Assembly (NCBI GenBank): GCA_900468805.1 | Contig: UEIF01000046.1 | Coordinates: 41,291 to 105,290 of the forward strand | From: Hyphomicrobiales bacterium | GTDB lineage: Bacteria > Pseudomonadota > Alphaproteobacteria > Rhizobiales > Rhizobiaceae | Reading direction: 5' to 3' | Length of the DNA stretch: 64,000 nucleotides | Part shown: positions 57,728 to 64,000 of the stretch, one piece after another | Layout of the letters: the number at the start of each line of letters is the position of its first letter | Position numbering within the stretch: position 1 is the first letter of the stretch | Made by a program: the position numbers and the translations under genes | The notes under the pieces: model-generated | Databases searched by the model: none | What the model was told of the DNA's origin: nothing | Seen by the model: the letters and a program-made list of their open reading frames with translations, nothing else

Positions 57728-57761
57728 CCCGCTGTTCCATTAGGGAACGGCGGGTCTTTTT
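57728..57761 (+). terminator. Intrinsic terminator of the Hpt gene
   Basis: An 11-bp stem CCCGCTGTTCC / GGAACGGCGGG (one G-T pair) with a 5-nt loop, followed by TCTTTTT. Confidence 0.88.
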
Positions 57762-57902
57762 GCGACTTCCCCCATGACGCATAGAGAATGGCGCAGTCCT
57801 GGCCAATCTGCGAGGCTCGGGCGATCCGGCAATGTTGACTGATGCGCCGAATTGTCGGAAGAAAAATCCGCCCACCTGCTACAAAGACCGGAAATAATCC
57901 TG

Positions 57903-58223
57903 ATGCCCAAACTTACCATCGTCGCCTTTGACGGAACGCGCTTCGATCTCGATGTCGATCAAGGTTCCACCGTGATGGAGAATGCTGTCCGCAATTCCGT
58001 TCCCGGCATCGAGGCCGAATGCGGCGGCGCCTGCGCCTGTGCGACCTGTCACGTCTATGTCGACGAACAGTGGACCGAGGTCGTCGGTCCGCCGGAAGCG
58101 ATGGAAGAGGACATGCTGGACTTCGCCTTTGACGTGCGTCCGACCTCACGCCTTTCCTGTCAGATCAGGATGAAGGCTGCCTATGACGGCCTCACCGTGC
58201 ACGTGCCGGAACGGCAGGCTTAA
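57903..58223 (+). CDS. 2Fe-2S ferredoxin
   Basis: A 106-aa adrenodoxin-type ferredoxin. The cluster ligands are in CGGACACATCHVYV (C-x5-C-x2-C) plus a late Cys in RLSCQIRM. The start MPKLTIVAFDGTRFDLDVDQ is typical for the rhodobacterial/rhizobial FdVI group, which donates electrons to cytochromes P450 or to iron-sulfur assembly. The frame is open upstream, but those residues are not conserved in the family. The usual partner genes (P450, reductase, isc) are not adjacent. Confidence 0.92.
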   Translation: MPKLTIVAFDGTRFDLDVDQGSTVMENAVRNSVPGIEAECGGACACATCHVYVDEQWTEVVGPPEAMEEDMLDFAFDVRPTSRLSCQIRMKAAYDGLTVHVPERQA

Positions 58224-58467
58224 AAACTCTCATATTCCTGAAAAAGTCGGGCTCTTGCCAAAAAGAAAGCCTCGCACGCCAGAGGCGAGCGAGGCGAGGC
58301 GGGCGCATTACCTACGGATGAGGGAGGAACACCCGCGGCTTCGGAACGCGCCAGGAGAACACAATCACGAAAGCCAGCTGCCTTACTGCACTTTCGAATA
58401 TAGTCATATTACCGCGTTCCGGTTGAGTCCACCAGAATGAAAAATGATCGATAAAAGGCTGGGAAGC

Positions 58468-58489
58468 GCACAAGTTTCGCACAAGTTTC
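58468..58489. repeat. Tandem 11-bp repeat in the gap after ferredoxin
   Basis: GCACAAGTTTC occurs twice head to tail. The 311-bp gap 58224-58534 also holds a GC-rich potential hairpin (GCCTCGC at 58269-58275 with GCGAGGC at 58289-58295). An open frame at 58183-58440 has no recognisable protein character. Confidence 0.45.
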
Positions 58490-58534
58490 ATTGTGCAGCT
58501 AACGATCTCGGCTCGTGTTAAGGGCAAAAGGGGC

Positions 58535-59164
58535 TTATCTTTCGCCGCCTTTGCCCTTGAGTCTGTTGTTGAGCAATCTCAGCATGCGATTCTGAAAATT
58601 GACCGCCTCGACGCGATCGAATCGGGCCTGCAGCTTGTCATGCTCCTCTATTCCGCGAGCCGACTTCTCCGAAACGAGTTCCTGCATGGCCTCGCAATTG
58701 CGCTGCCAAGGCAGTGCCTTGAGTTCGCGCTCCATGGCGCGCGCCTGGGTTCGGGCGATCTCGGCATGGCGCTCCTCGTGGCGCCTGATATCGCTCGATA
58801 ACGCATCCCAGATCATCGACAGCTCGCGACTTGCGCCTTTGCGGTTGGCCCAACGCGGCATGATGATCTGTGTGTGGACGGTGACCTTGACGTTGCCGAC
58901 GCGGCAGCGGCCATTTTCCTGGATATAGGTTGCCTCACCGCCGAAGCGGATCTTGGTAGCACCGGGATGGCGGGCGGAAGAGCCGTTCGCCGTCGGGCCG
59001 CGGCGGCTCAGTTCATCGTCCAGCTCGTCGGCCGTCTTTCCCTTGATGTTGAAATAGGAATAGCTTTTCGTTGCAACGACTTCGGCAGCCGCGGGGCCGC
59101 AGAGCAAAAAGGCAATCATGGAAAGGGCGATGGGAAGGCGCATATAACGCAACGCAAGCGGCAT
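58535..59164 (-). CDS. DUF922 family secreted Zn-protease-like protein
   Basis: A 209-aa exported protein. The signal peptide (LPIALSMIAFLLCGPAAA, cleavage before EVV) is followed by the DUF922 domain with YFNIKGKTADELDDELSRRG and a metalloprotease-like DIRRHEERHAEIA (H-E-E-x-H) around residues 128-140. Proteolysis has not been shown for the family as far as I know. A longer open frame extends over the antisense strand of folP but is not coding. It is divergent from folP, with about 100 bp between starts; the start may be the first Met or MRLPIALSM. Confidence 0.82.
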   Translation of the reverse strand: MPLALRYMRLPIALSMIAFLLCGPAAAEVVATKSYSYFNIKGKTADELDDELSRRGPTANGSSARHPGATKIRFGGEATYIQENGRCRVGNVKVTVHTQIIMPRWANRKGASRELSMIWDALSSDIRRHEERHAEIARTQARAMERELKALPWQRNCEAMQELVSEKSARGIEEHDKLQARFDRVEAVNFQNRMLRLLNNRLKGKGGER

Positions 59165-59266
59165 TCTGAACTGAACCTGTGTTGAAGTTTGGCGGAGCTT
59201 GGGGCATAGCCACCGCAAGAGCAATATCGGATAGCGGCTTTTTTGGCTAGCGACGGGATTAGACTG

Positions 59267-60160
59267 GTGAAGCAGCTCGATAGCAGTTTCTGGCGTGTGG
59301 CCCATGATCGCGAGATCGAGCTTCACAAACGCTCGGTGATCATGGCGATCGTCAACGTGACGCCGGATTCCTTCTCCGACGGCGGGCGTTACCAGACGGT
59401 CGACAGGGCCGTCGAGCACGCGCTGCAGGCAATCGCAGACGGCGCCGAGATCCTCGACATCGGCGGCGAGTCGACGCGACCGGATGCGGCTTCCGTCAGT
59501 CCGGCGGAGGAGCAGGCGCGTGTCCTGCCCGTCATCGAGGCGCTCAGCCGCCGTACTGAAGCACTGATTTCCATCGATACCTATCGCGAGGAAACGGCGC
59601 GGCTTGCCATCGGTGCCGGCGCCCATATCGTCAACGACGTCTTCGGCCTGCAGAAGGAGCCGGCCATTGCCGCGCTGTCTGCCGAGACCGGGGCAGGGCT
59701 CTGCATCATGCATACCGGCCGCGACCGGCAGAAACTTGACGATATCATCGAGGACCAGGTCTTCTTTCTCGATCGCTCGCTGGAGATCGCTTCTGCCGCC
59801 GGCGTCCTGCGTGACCGTATCGTGCTCGATCCGGGCTTCGGCTTTGCCAAGGAGACGCCGCGTGAAAATCTGGAACTGATGGCACGTTTCGAAGAACTGC
59901 ACCGCTTCGGCCTGCCGCTTCTTGCCGGCACCTCGCGCAAGCGCTTCCTCGGCGCGGTCACCGGCCGCGAACCGGCGGAGCGCGATGCGGCGACGGCCGC
60001 GACAAGCGCGTTGCTGCGGATTCAAGGCGCGGCAGTTTTCCGGGTACACAATGTCGCAATCAACAGGGATGCGCTTGCCGTGGCCGATGCTATGCTGGCC
60101 GCCCGGAACGACGCTTCCAAAGCGTGTCGCGATCCTTCAGATCCGCTTGCCACGCTTTAA
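59267..60160 (+). CDS. folP: Dihydropteroate synthase
   Basis: A 297-aa TIM-barrel enzyme joining p-aminobenzoate to the pterin pyrophosphate in folate synthesis, the target of sulfonamides. Signatures are MAIVNVTPDSFSDGG near residue 26, ILDIGGESTRPDA, VNDVFGL, DPGFGFAK and GTSRKRFLG. I choose the GTG at 59267 with GGGA 8 nt upstream; a TTG at 59243 is the longer option. The last dozen residues (about KACRDPSDPLATL) and the TAA stop come from an intergenic palindromic repeat, so the C-terminus is probably not part of the conserved fold. folB and folK follow. Confidence 0.94.
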   Translation: MKQLDSSFWRVAHDREIELHKRSVIMAIVNVTPDSFSDGGRYQTVDRAVEHALQAIADGAEILDIGGESTRPDAASVSPAEEQARVLPVIEALSRRTEALISIDTYREETARLAIGAGAHIVNDVFGLQKEPAIAALSAETGAGLCIMHTGRDRQKLDDIIEDQVFFLDRSLEIASAAGVLRDRIVLDPGFGFAKETPRENLELMARFEELHRFGLPLLAGTSRKRFLGAVTGREPAERDAATAATSALLRIQGAAVFRVHNVAINRDALAVADAMLAARNDASKACRDPSDPLATL

Positions 60161-60276
60161 GTCTTTGTTTCCGCATGTCGATATCGCAAGACCGCTACGC
60201 GCTTTTACGTGACATGCTTTAAGTCTTTGTTTCGCATGTCGTCATCGCAAACCGCTATACACTTTTGCACGACATG
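60155..60276. repeat. Tandem palindromic repeat between folP and folB
   Basis: Two copies of about 61 bp, starting CTTTAAGTCTTTGTTT at 60155 and 60217. Each holds GCATGTCG...CGACATGC-type inverted ends (perfect GCATGTCGT / ACGACATGC in the second copy) and the common core ATCGCAA-ACCGCT. A third, degenerate copy lies just upstream inside folP (from about 60118). This matches the abundant Rhizobium GCATGTCG...CGACATGC element. Confidence 0.75.
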
Positions 60277-60293
60277 CTTTAGGGGAGGCCGTC

Positions 60294-60662
60294 ATGAGCA
60301 CCTATACGATCCTGATGCAGAACTGCGCCTTTTTCGCCCGCCACGGCGTGCATGACGAGGAGGAGTTCCTCGGCCAGCGCTTTTTCGTGGATGCCGAACT
60401 GGAGGTGGAGGCGGGCAGCGCGCTCGAAAGCGACTCCATACACGAGACCGTCCATTACGGCACCGCCTTCACCATCATCGAGGGGATCGTCGTCGGCCAG
60501 CGGCGCTACCTGATCGAGGCGCTGGCGCTCGATATCGCCAAGGGGCTCAGCAAGAAGTTCCCGCAGATTATCAGGGCCAAGATCACCGTGCGCAAGCCGA
60601 ATGCGCCGATCCCCGGCGTGCTCGATTTCGTGCAGGTGACCGTTGAGCATCGTGCCCGATAA
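60294..60662 (+). CDS. folB: Dihydroneopterin aldolase
   Basis: A 122-aa enzyme that releases glycolaldehyde from dihydroneopterin to give 6-hydroxymethyl-dihydropterin. Family features are the opening YTILMQNCAFFARHGVHDEE, the active-site Glu in HGVHDEEEFLGQRF, SIHETVHYGTAF, and the Lys in RAKITVRKPNAPIPG. AGGGGAGG precedes the ATG. It overlaps folK by 20 bp, so the two are translated together, and it is fed into by folP 133 bp upstream across the repeat. Confidence 0.94.
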   Translation: MSTYTILMQNCAFFARHGVHDEEEFLGQRFFVDAELEVEAGSALESDSIHETVHYGTAFTIIEGIVVGQRRYLIEALALDIAKGLSKKFPQIIRAKITVRKPNAPIPGVLDFVQVTVEHRAR

Positions 60663-61170
60663 TCCATTCCGTCTCGCAACGCTCGGCCTCGGCGGCAATA
60701 TCGGAGATCCGGTCAAGTCCATGGCGTCAGCACTTGCGGTACTGGACGCCAACGCGGACTGCCGGGTGGCCGCCGTCTCGCGGCTGTACCGCACGCCGCC
60801 CTGGGGCAAGACGGACCAGTCCTATTTCTTCAACTCCTGTGCGGCCGTGGAAACACGCCTTGCTCCGGAAGCGCTGCTCGATCTCTGCCTCTCGATCGAG
60901 CGGGACATGAAGCGCGAGCGCATCGAGCGCTGGGGGCCACGCACGCTCGATATTGATGTACTGACCTATGAAGGCGTCGAGCAGGATGCGCCGCGGCTGG
61001 AACTGCCACATCCACGAATGACGGAGCGGGGCTTCGTGCTGATGCCGCTTGCGGATATCGCGCCCGAACTGGTGGTCGGGGGGAGGACGGTTGCTGATTG
61101 GCTAGCCGGCGCCGACATCGCGGGGATCGAGATCGCCGACGAGAGCCGCGACTGGTGGCGCAAACTCTAA
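60643..61170 (+). CDS. folK: 6-Hydroxymethyl-dihydropterin pyrophosphokinase
   Basis: A 175-aa kinase transferring pyrophosphate from ATP to the pterin alcohol made by FolB, giving the substrate of FolP. Signatures are LGLGGNIGDP at the N-terminus, SRLYRTPPWG, FFNSCAAVET, RWGPRTLDIDVLTY (metal-binding Asp pair) and LPHPRMTERGFVLMPLADIA. The start is probably the TTG at 60643 with AGGTG just upstream; a GTG three codons later is possible. It completes the compact folP-folB-folK set. Confidence 0.94.
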   Translation: MSIVPDNPFRLATLGLGGNIGDPVKSMASALAVLDANADCRVAAVSRLYRTPPWGKTDQSYFFNSCAAVETRLAPEALLDLCLSIERDMKRERIERWGPRTLDIDVLTYEGVEQDAPRLELPHPRMTERGFVLMPLADIAPELVVGGRTVADWLAGADIAGIEIADESRDWWRKL

Positions 61171-61252
61171 AAGGCCAAAGCTTTTGATTTTTTGGTGATC
61201 GGAACATTCTCATGGCCGCATGGTTCACCTCTGGTAACCGAAGGAGAAAATC

Positions 61253-61597
61253 ATGCGCATGAAAATTATTGCAGTCTCGTTGCTGACCCTCGGCATGGCA
61301 ACGTCAGCCTTTGCACAGTCCAGCGACGGTACCGGCGCTGCCGGCAGCAATTCTGGAGGTAACGGTACGGGCATGTCCGGCAACACGAATAACCAGAGCG
61401 GCGCGGGTTCGCAGAACGGCAGTGGTACCGATAACAATTCGACCGGTTCGGTCAATGGCGGCGGCAACGCAGGCAACAACTCGCTCGGCAACAGCAAAAC
61501 CAACGACGGTAATTGCCGGCCGCAGAGCGGCGCCTCCTCCACACAGAACGACAACACGGCGCAACTTAGCCCCAATAGCCAGCAGGATTGCCATTAA
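61253..61597 (+). CDS. Small secreted Gly/Asn/Ser-rich protein
   Basis: A 114-aa protein: a signal peptide (cleavage near AFAQ-SS, residue 22), then a low-complexity, probably disordered body made mostly of Gly, Asn, Ser and Thr, and two cysteines near the end. AAGGAG lies 8 nt before the ATG, which supports real translation. Such short secreted proteins are common in Rhizobium and have no known function. It is a lone gene 82 bp after folK. Confidence 0.72.
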   Translation: MRMKIIAVSLLTLGMATSAFAQSSDGTGAAGSNSGGNGTGMSGNTNNQSGAGSQNGSGTDNNSTGSVNGGGNAGNNSLGNSKTNDGNCRPQSGASSTQNDNTAQLSPNSQQDCH

Positions 61598-61758
61598 TAG
61601 AGGCCACGAGCTTGAACAGCCTGAGCCCGGGGGCTTTTCCTTGCATTCATAACGTCTTGTCGCCTGCACCGGCTGCGCTAACTCAGAGGGCGACTGAGCC
61701 GGAGGCATCATGAGGCAATTCAACAGCAGCCGGAAAGGCTGCTCGTTCAGGTACTGAC

Positions 61759-62253
61759 ATGCCGAAAACGAGCAGCAGCCTTCCCGAAGGTATCGAGGAT
61801 CATACTCGCTTCCAGCAGCGCGTCTGGCGTGCACAGCGTTGGGCGTGGCTTGGTTTTGCCGCCATTCTCGTTGCCGCGCTTTTCGGAGCGCTTGGGCGCG
61901 GCGGGCTTCTCTCCCAGCAGGAATTGAAGCTTGCCGGCGGCAGCCTCGAGCTTCCGATCATCACGCGTTGGAATGCGCCCGACGAACTGCGCGTCTTTTT
62001 TTCGCCGTCGGCTTCGGACCGCAGGCTCGTTGTCGATCCAAACTTTCTGACGATCTTCTCCGTCGAAGGCATCGACCCGCCGCAGAAAGCGGCAGATTAC
62101 GAGAACGGCCGTATCGGCTATGTCTTTCCCGCCGATCCTGGCGCGACGAGCCAGGTGATCCTGAGGCTTCATACGCAGAAGCCGGGGCTGCATTCCTTCC
62201 ACATCGGTATCGACCAGGACGTCATCGAACGTTCGGTCCTCATCTTGCCTTGA
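61759..62253 (+). CDS. Membrane-anchored protein of unknown function
   Basis: A 164-aa protein with a cytoplasmic start of about 30 residues and one membrane helix (WAWLGFAAILVAALFGALGR). The extracytoplasmic beta-rich domain (residues 55-164) begins GLLSQQELKLAGGSLELPII. No family name is recognised. Seven bp downstream begins a DUF421 gene; in rhizobia this pair is commonly found together, so they probably form one envelope unit. Confidence 0.75.
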   Translation: MPKTSSSLPEGIEDHTRFQQRVWRAQRWAWLGFAAILVAALFGALGRGGLLSQQELKLAGGSLELPIITRWNAPDELRVFFSPSASDRRLVVDPNFLTIFSVEGIDPPQKAADYENGRIGYVFPADPGATSQVILRLHTQKPGLHSFHIGIDQDVIERSVLILP

Positions 62254-62260
62254 GGTGCCA

Positions 62261-62704
62261 ATGGACGCAGTCATTCGCGGTGTCGCTATCTATTTCACCC
62301 TGCTGGTGATTATCAGGCTGTCGGGCCGGCGCACGCTGGCGCAGATGACACCCTTCGATCTCGTCATCGTGCTGGTGATTTCGGAAACGACACAGCAGGC
62401 CATGCTGGGCGACGATTTCTCGATCACCAATTCCGTGCTGCTGATTCTGACGCTGTTTACGACCGACATCGCGCTTTCCTACCTGAAGCGCTGGTCGCGC
62501 CGGACGGCCAGACTGATCGACGGCGCTCCAACCGTCCTCGTTACCAACGGCGTTTATGACGAGGCTGCCCTCAAGGGTTCGAGACTTCAGAGAGACGATG
62601 TGATGCAGGCCGCAAGAACACAGCAGGGCATCGCAAGTGTCAAAGATATCCGGTTTGCAATTCTCGAAGTGAGCGGCAACATCAGCATCATTCCGAAGGA
62701 GTGA
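62261..62704 (+). CDS. DUF421 (YetF-like) membrane protein
   Basis: A 147-aa protein with three N-terminal membrane helices (VAIYFTLLVIIRLSGRRTLA, MTPFDLVIVLVISETTQQAM, and SVLLILTLFTTDIALSYL) followed by the soluble DUF421 domain (IDGAPTVLVTNGVYDEAALK, VKDIRFAILEVSGNISIIPK). Family members have roles in spore or envelope functions but no proven activity. The ATG at 62261 is preceded by GAGGTG. It is coupled to the preceding membrane-anchored gene. Confidence 0.88.
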   Translation: MDAVIRGVAIYFTLLVIIRLSGRRTLAQMTPFDLVIVLVISETTQQAMLGDDFSITNSVLLILTLFTTDIALSYLKRWSRRTARLIDGAPTVLVTNGVYDEAALKGSRLQRDDVMQAARTQQGIASVKDIRFAILEVSGNISIIPKE

Positions 62705-62721
62705 GAAGGGATAGAGGCAGG

Positions 62722-63297
62722 TCAGAGACCGGAGAGGAATGCATCTGTGTCGGTAATCTCCACCTGCACCGAAAAGCGGCCGCCCAGCAATTCGAGGGTA
62801 GCGTCATGGGTTTCGTCCGCGCTGCTGCAGACGGCGTCTTTCAAAAGAATGACGCGATAGCCGAGATCGATTGCGCCAAGGGCTGCGGCGAGCACGCAAA
62901 TATCGGTCTCGCCGCCGGTAATGGCGATGGCTTCGACCTTTTCCCGCGCAAGGGTTTCATGTAGCCGCCCGTCGATCCAGGGAGAATAAGTTCGCTTGTC
63001 GAAGAAGCGGGCAGGCGGTGCGAAGGGCCTCAGATCGGCCACGATATCCATGAGTTCCGACGGCAATTGTTCGCCGGTCATCATTGGCCATTTTTCGTAA
63101 TAGTTCCTCCACATGCCGGGCATGGCATCAGCGTTCGGCGGGGGAACGAAACGTGTGAAAACCGTTCGCTCTGCATACCGTCCCGAGAGTTCAACGATCT
63201 GTGGCGACGCCGTCGCCATCCATGGCACATGCCAGGGCGTCTGCTCCGCGAACATCCTCTGCATATCGATGCAGAGATGGATCCAGTTGTCGGGCAT
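62722..63297 (-). CDS. Isochorismatase-family cysteine hydrolase
   Basis: A 191-aa protein with the three catalytic residues of the family: Asp in LCIDMQRMF, Lys in FFDKRTYSPW, and the nucleophile Cys in GGETDICVLAAALGAIDLGY. The family includes nicotinamidases and various amide or ester hydrolases; the substrate here is unknown. The 76-aa small gene lies 20 bp upstream on the same strand, and the two may be co-transcribed. Confidence 0.88.
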   Translation of the reverse strand: MPDNWIHLCIDMQRMFAEQTPWHVPWMATASPQIVELSGRYAERTVFTRFVPPPNADAMPGMWRNYYEKWPMMTGEQLPSELMDIVADLRPFAPPARFFDKRTYSPWIDGRLHETLAREKVEAIAITGGETDICVLAAALGAIDLGYRVILLKDAVCSSADETHDATLELLGGRFSVQVEITDTDAFLSGL

Positions 63298-63317
63298 GGA
63301 ATCTGCAGCTCAAGCAT

Positions 63318-63548
63318 TCAGGGCGAATTGATGCTGGGCAGAAAATCCTCGACCTGCTTGCGGTCAGCTGCAGAAAGCGACTGCACCTGTTCTTGCCAGA
63401 AGCGTTCGGCTGCGGGCGGATCCTTCTCCCACTGGCGTACAGTGGTGATGTTGTCGTCGATCTTGGAGCGGCGGTGTCCACCGAGACGCAGATATTCCTT
63501 GGCGATCCGCAGGCTCCTGGTTTCCGTATCCTTGTTGGTCTCGTTCAT
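63318..63548 (-). CDS. Small hypothetical protein
   Basis: A 76-aa hydrophilic, mostly helical product (MNETNKDTETRSLRIAKEYL ... SAADRKQVEDFLPSINSP). GGAGA precedes the ATG. No domain recognised. It lies 20 bp upstream of the isochorismatase-like gene in the same direction. Nothing is seen in the 158 bp between it and the alcohol dehydrogenase. Confidence 0.6.
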   Translation of the reverse strand: MNETNKDTETRSLRIAKEYLRLGGHRRSKIDDNITTVRQWEKDPPAAERFWQEQVQSLSAADRKQVEDFLPSINSP

Positions 63549-63706
63549 GTCATTTATCTCCGTTGCTTGCTTGGCGATGGAAACGCCTCACTTTACACGC
63601 GAGCCCGGCCGGCATTTTAGCATGTTGATGGGCCAAGATCCCGGCGGGAGTGACGGCGGCGCGATGATGACATCAGAGCCATCCAGCGCCGCGCATTTGC
63701 TTCTCT

Positions 63707-64000
63707 TTATGGCTTGAGGACAACCTTGATGCAGCCGTCCTGTTTGTCGCGGAAGGTCTTATAGAGGTCAGGGCCATCCTCCAGCGATGCGCGGTGGGTG
63801 ATGATGAAGGATGGGTCGATCTCGCCCTTCTGGATGCGCTCCATCAGCAGCGGCAGATAGCGCTGCACCGGTGTCTGGGCCATCTTGAAAGTCAGGCCGC
63901 GGTTGATCGCCGAGCCCATCGGGATCTTGTCAAGCAAGCCGCCATAGACGCCGACGATGGAGACCGTGCCGAAGTTGCGACAGCAATAGATCGCCTGACG
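63707..64000 (-). CDS. Zinc-type alcohol dehydrogenase, 5' part outside window
   Basis: The last 97 codons of a medium-chain dehydrogenase; the frame is open through the window end. The visible part has the Rossmann strand TVSIVGVYGGLLDKIPMGSA, INRGLTFKMAQTPVQRYLPL, and the C-terminal region HRASLEDGPDLYKTFRDKQD. This resembles the glutathione-independent formaldehyde dehydrogenase-like group of zinc alcohol dehydrogenases. The zinc-binding half is beyond the window, so the metal ligands cannot be checked. Confidence 0.85.
   Translation of the reverse strand, partial: RQAIYCCRNFGTVSIVGVYGGLLDKIPMGSAINRGLTFKMAQTPVQRYLPLLMERIQKGEIDPSFIITHRASLEDGPDLYKTFRDKQDGCIKVVLKP

Noticed and set aside
58535..60049. 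504-codon frame extending the DUF922 protein over folP
   Set aside because: Only the last 209 codons have family character, beginning with a signal peptide; the rest is antisense to folP.
1..64000. tRNA or rRNA genes
   Set aside because: I looked for T-loop (GGTTCGAATCC-like) and rRNA signatures on both strands and found none; a proper covariance search was not possible.

Overview
The window reads as a chromosomal segment of an alphaproteobacterium of the Rhizobiaceae, most likely Rhizobium sensu stricto. The evidence is a giant growth-pole-ring (GPR/RgsE-type) protein, a full CtrA-type box (TTAA-N7-TTAA), a B12 riboswitch on bluB, a two-domain malic enzyme of the MaeB/Dme/Tme type, a class II DAHP synthase, and palindromic intergenic repeats typical of Rhizobium. 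It is mostly housekeeping sequence: about 60 protein genes, no rRNA, tRNA, CRISPR array or transposase that I could find. The first and last genes are cut by the window ends.

Layout. 1-8.7 kb: L,D-transpeptidase (partial), gph, rpiA, a DUF2059 protein, gor, a TadG-like vWA protein and the class II DAHP synthase. 8.8-15.7 kb: an accessory-looking patch with a truncated peptidase, three Nudix hydrolases, tyrS behind a Tyr-Tyr leader peptide, a HIT protein, a GNAT protein, a stand-alone class II aaRS-like protein and small enzymes. 15.8-25.9 kb: regulators, hydrolases, an APH-type kinase bracketed by 48-bp direct repeats, an MFS/ArsR pair, and a 907-aa winged-helix ATPase regulator. 26-31.8 kb: nadE, a TolB-like protein, a membrane protein, a decayed SGNH-hydrolase pseudogene and a class I DAHP synthase behind a Phe/Tyr leader peptide. 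31.8-38.8 kb: drug-type MFS exporters, riboswitch-bluB, a LysR regulator, a DUF2865 protein and an RNase H-like protein. 38.8-48.7 kb: malic enzyme, LpxH-like phosphoesterase, HcaT-like MFS, Ala-Glu epimerase and an mla phospholipid-transport operon (permease, ATPase, MCE protein, lipoprotein). 48.8-64 kb: DacA-type carboxypeptidase, the 2332-aa pole-ring protein, an Hpt protein, ferredoxin, a DUF922 protein, folP-folB-folK, small envelope proteins, an isochorismatase-like hydrolase and a partial alcohol dehydrogenase.

The most interesting signal is regulatory. tyrS and the class I DAHP synthase lie 22 kb apart on opposite strands, and both are preceded by a short Tyr- or Phe/Tyr-containing leader peptide. 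In both, the promoter is built the same way: a -35, exactly 17 bp, a -10, the hexamer GGCTGC, then the leader ATG. That spacing puts transcription start on or next to the leader start codon, so the leaders would be translated from leaderless mRNA, as is known for the trpE(G) leader of Sinorhizobium meliloti. Both leaders are followed by mutually exclusive 1:2, 2:3 and 3:4 hairpins, and the DAHP synthase leader ends in a strong intrinsic terminator. I infer a shared aromatic-amino-acid attenuation circuit.

Other points: small repeats have supplied stop codons to folP and to the GFA-family gene; a tandemly duplicated ribosome-binding site precedes an alpha/beta hydrolase; and several gene remnants mark local decay. 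All coordinates, starts and structures were read by eye; no search or folding program was run.
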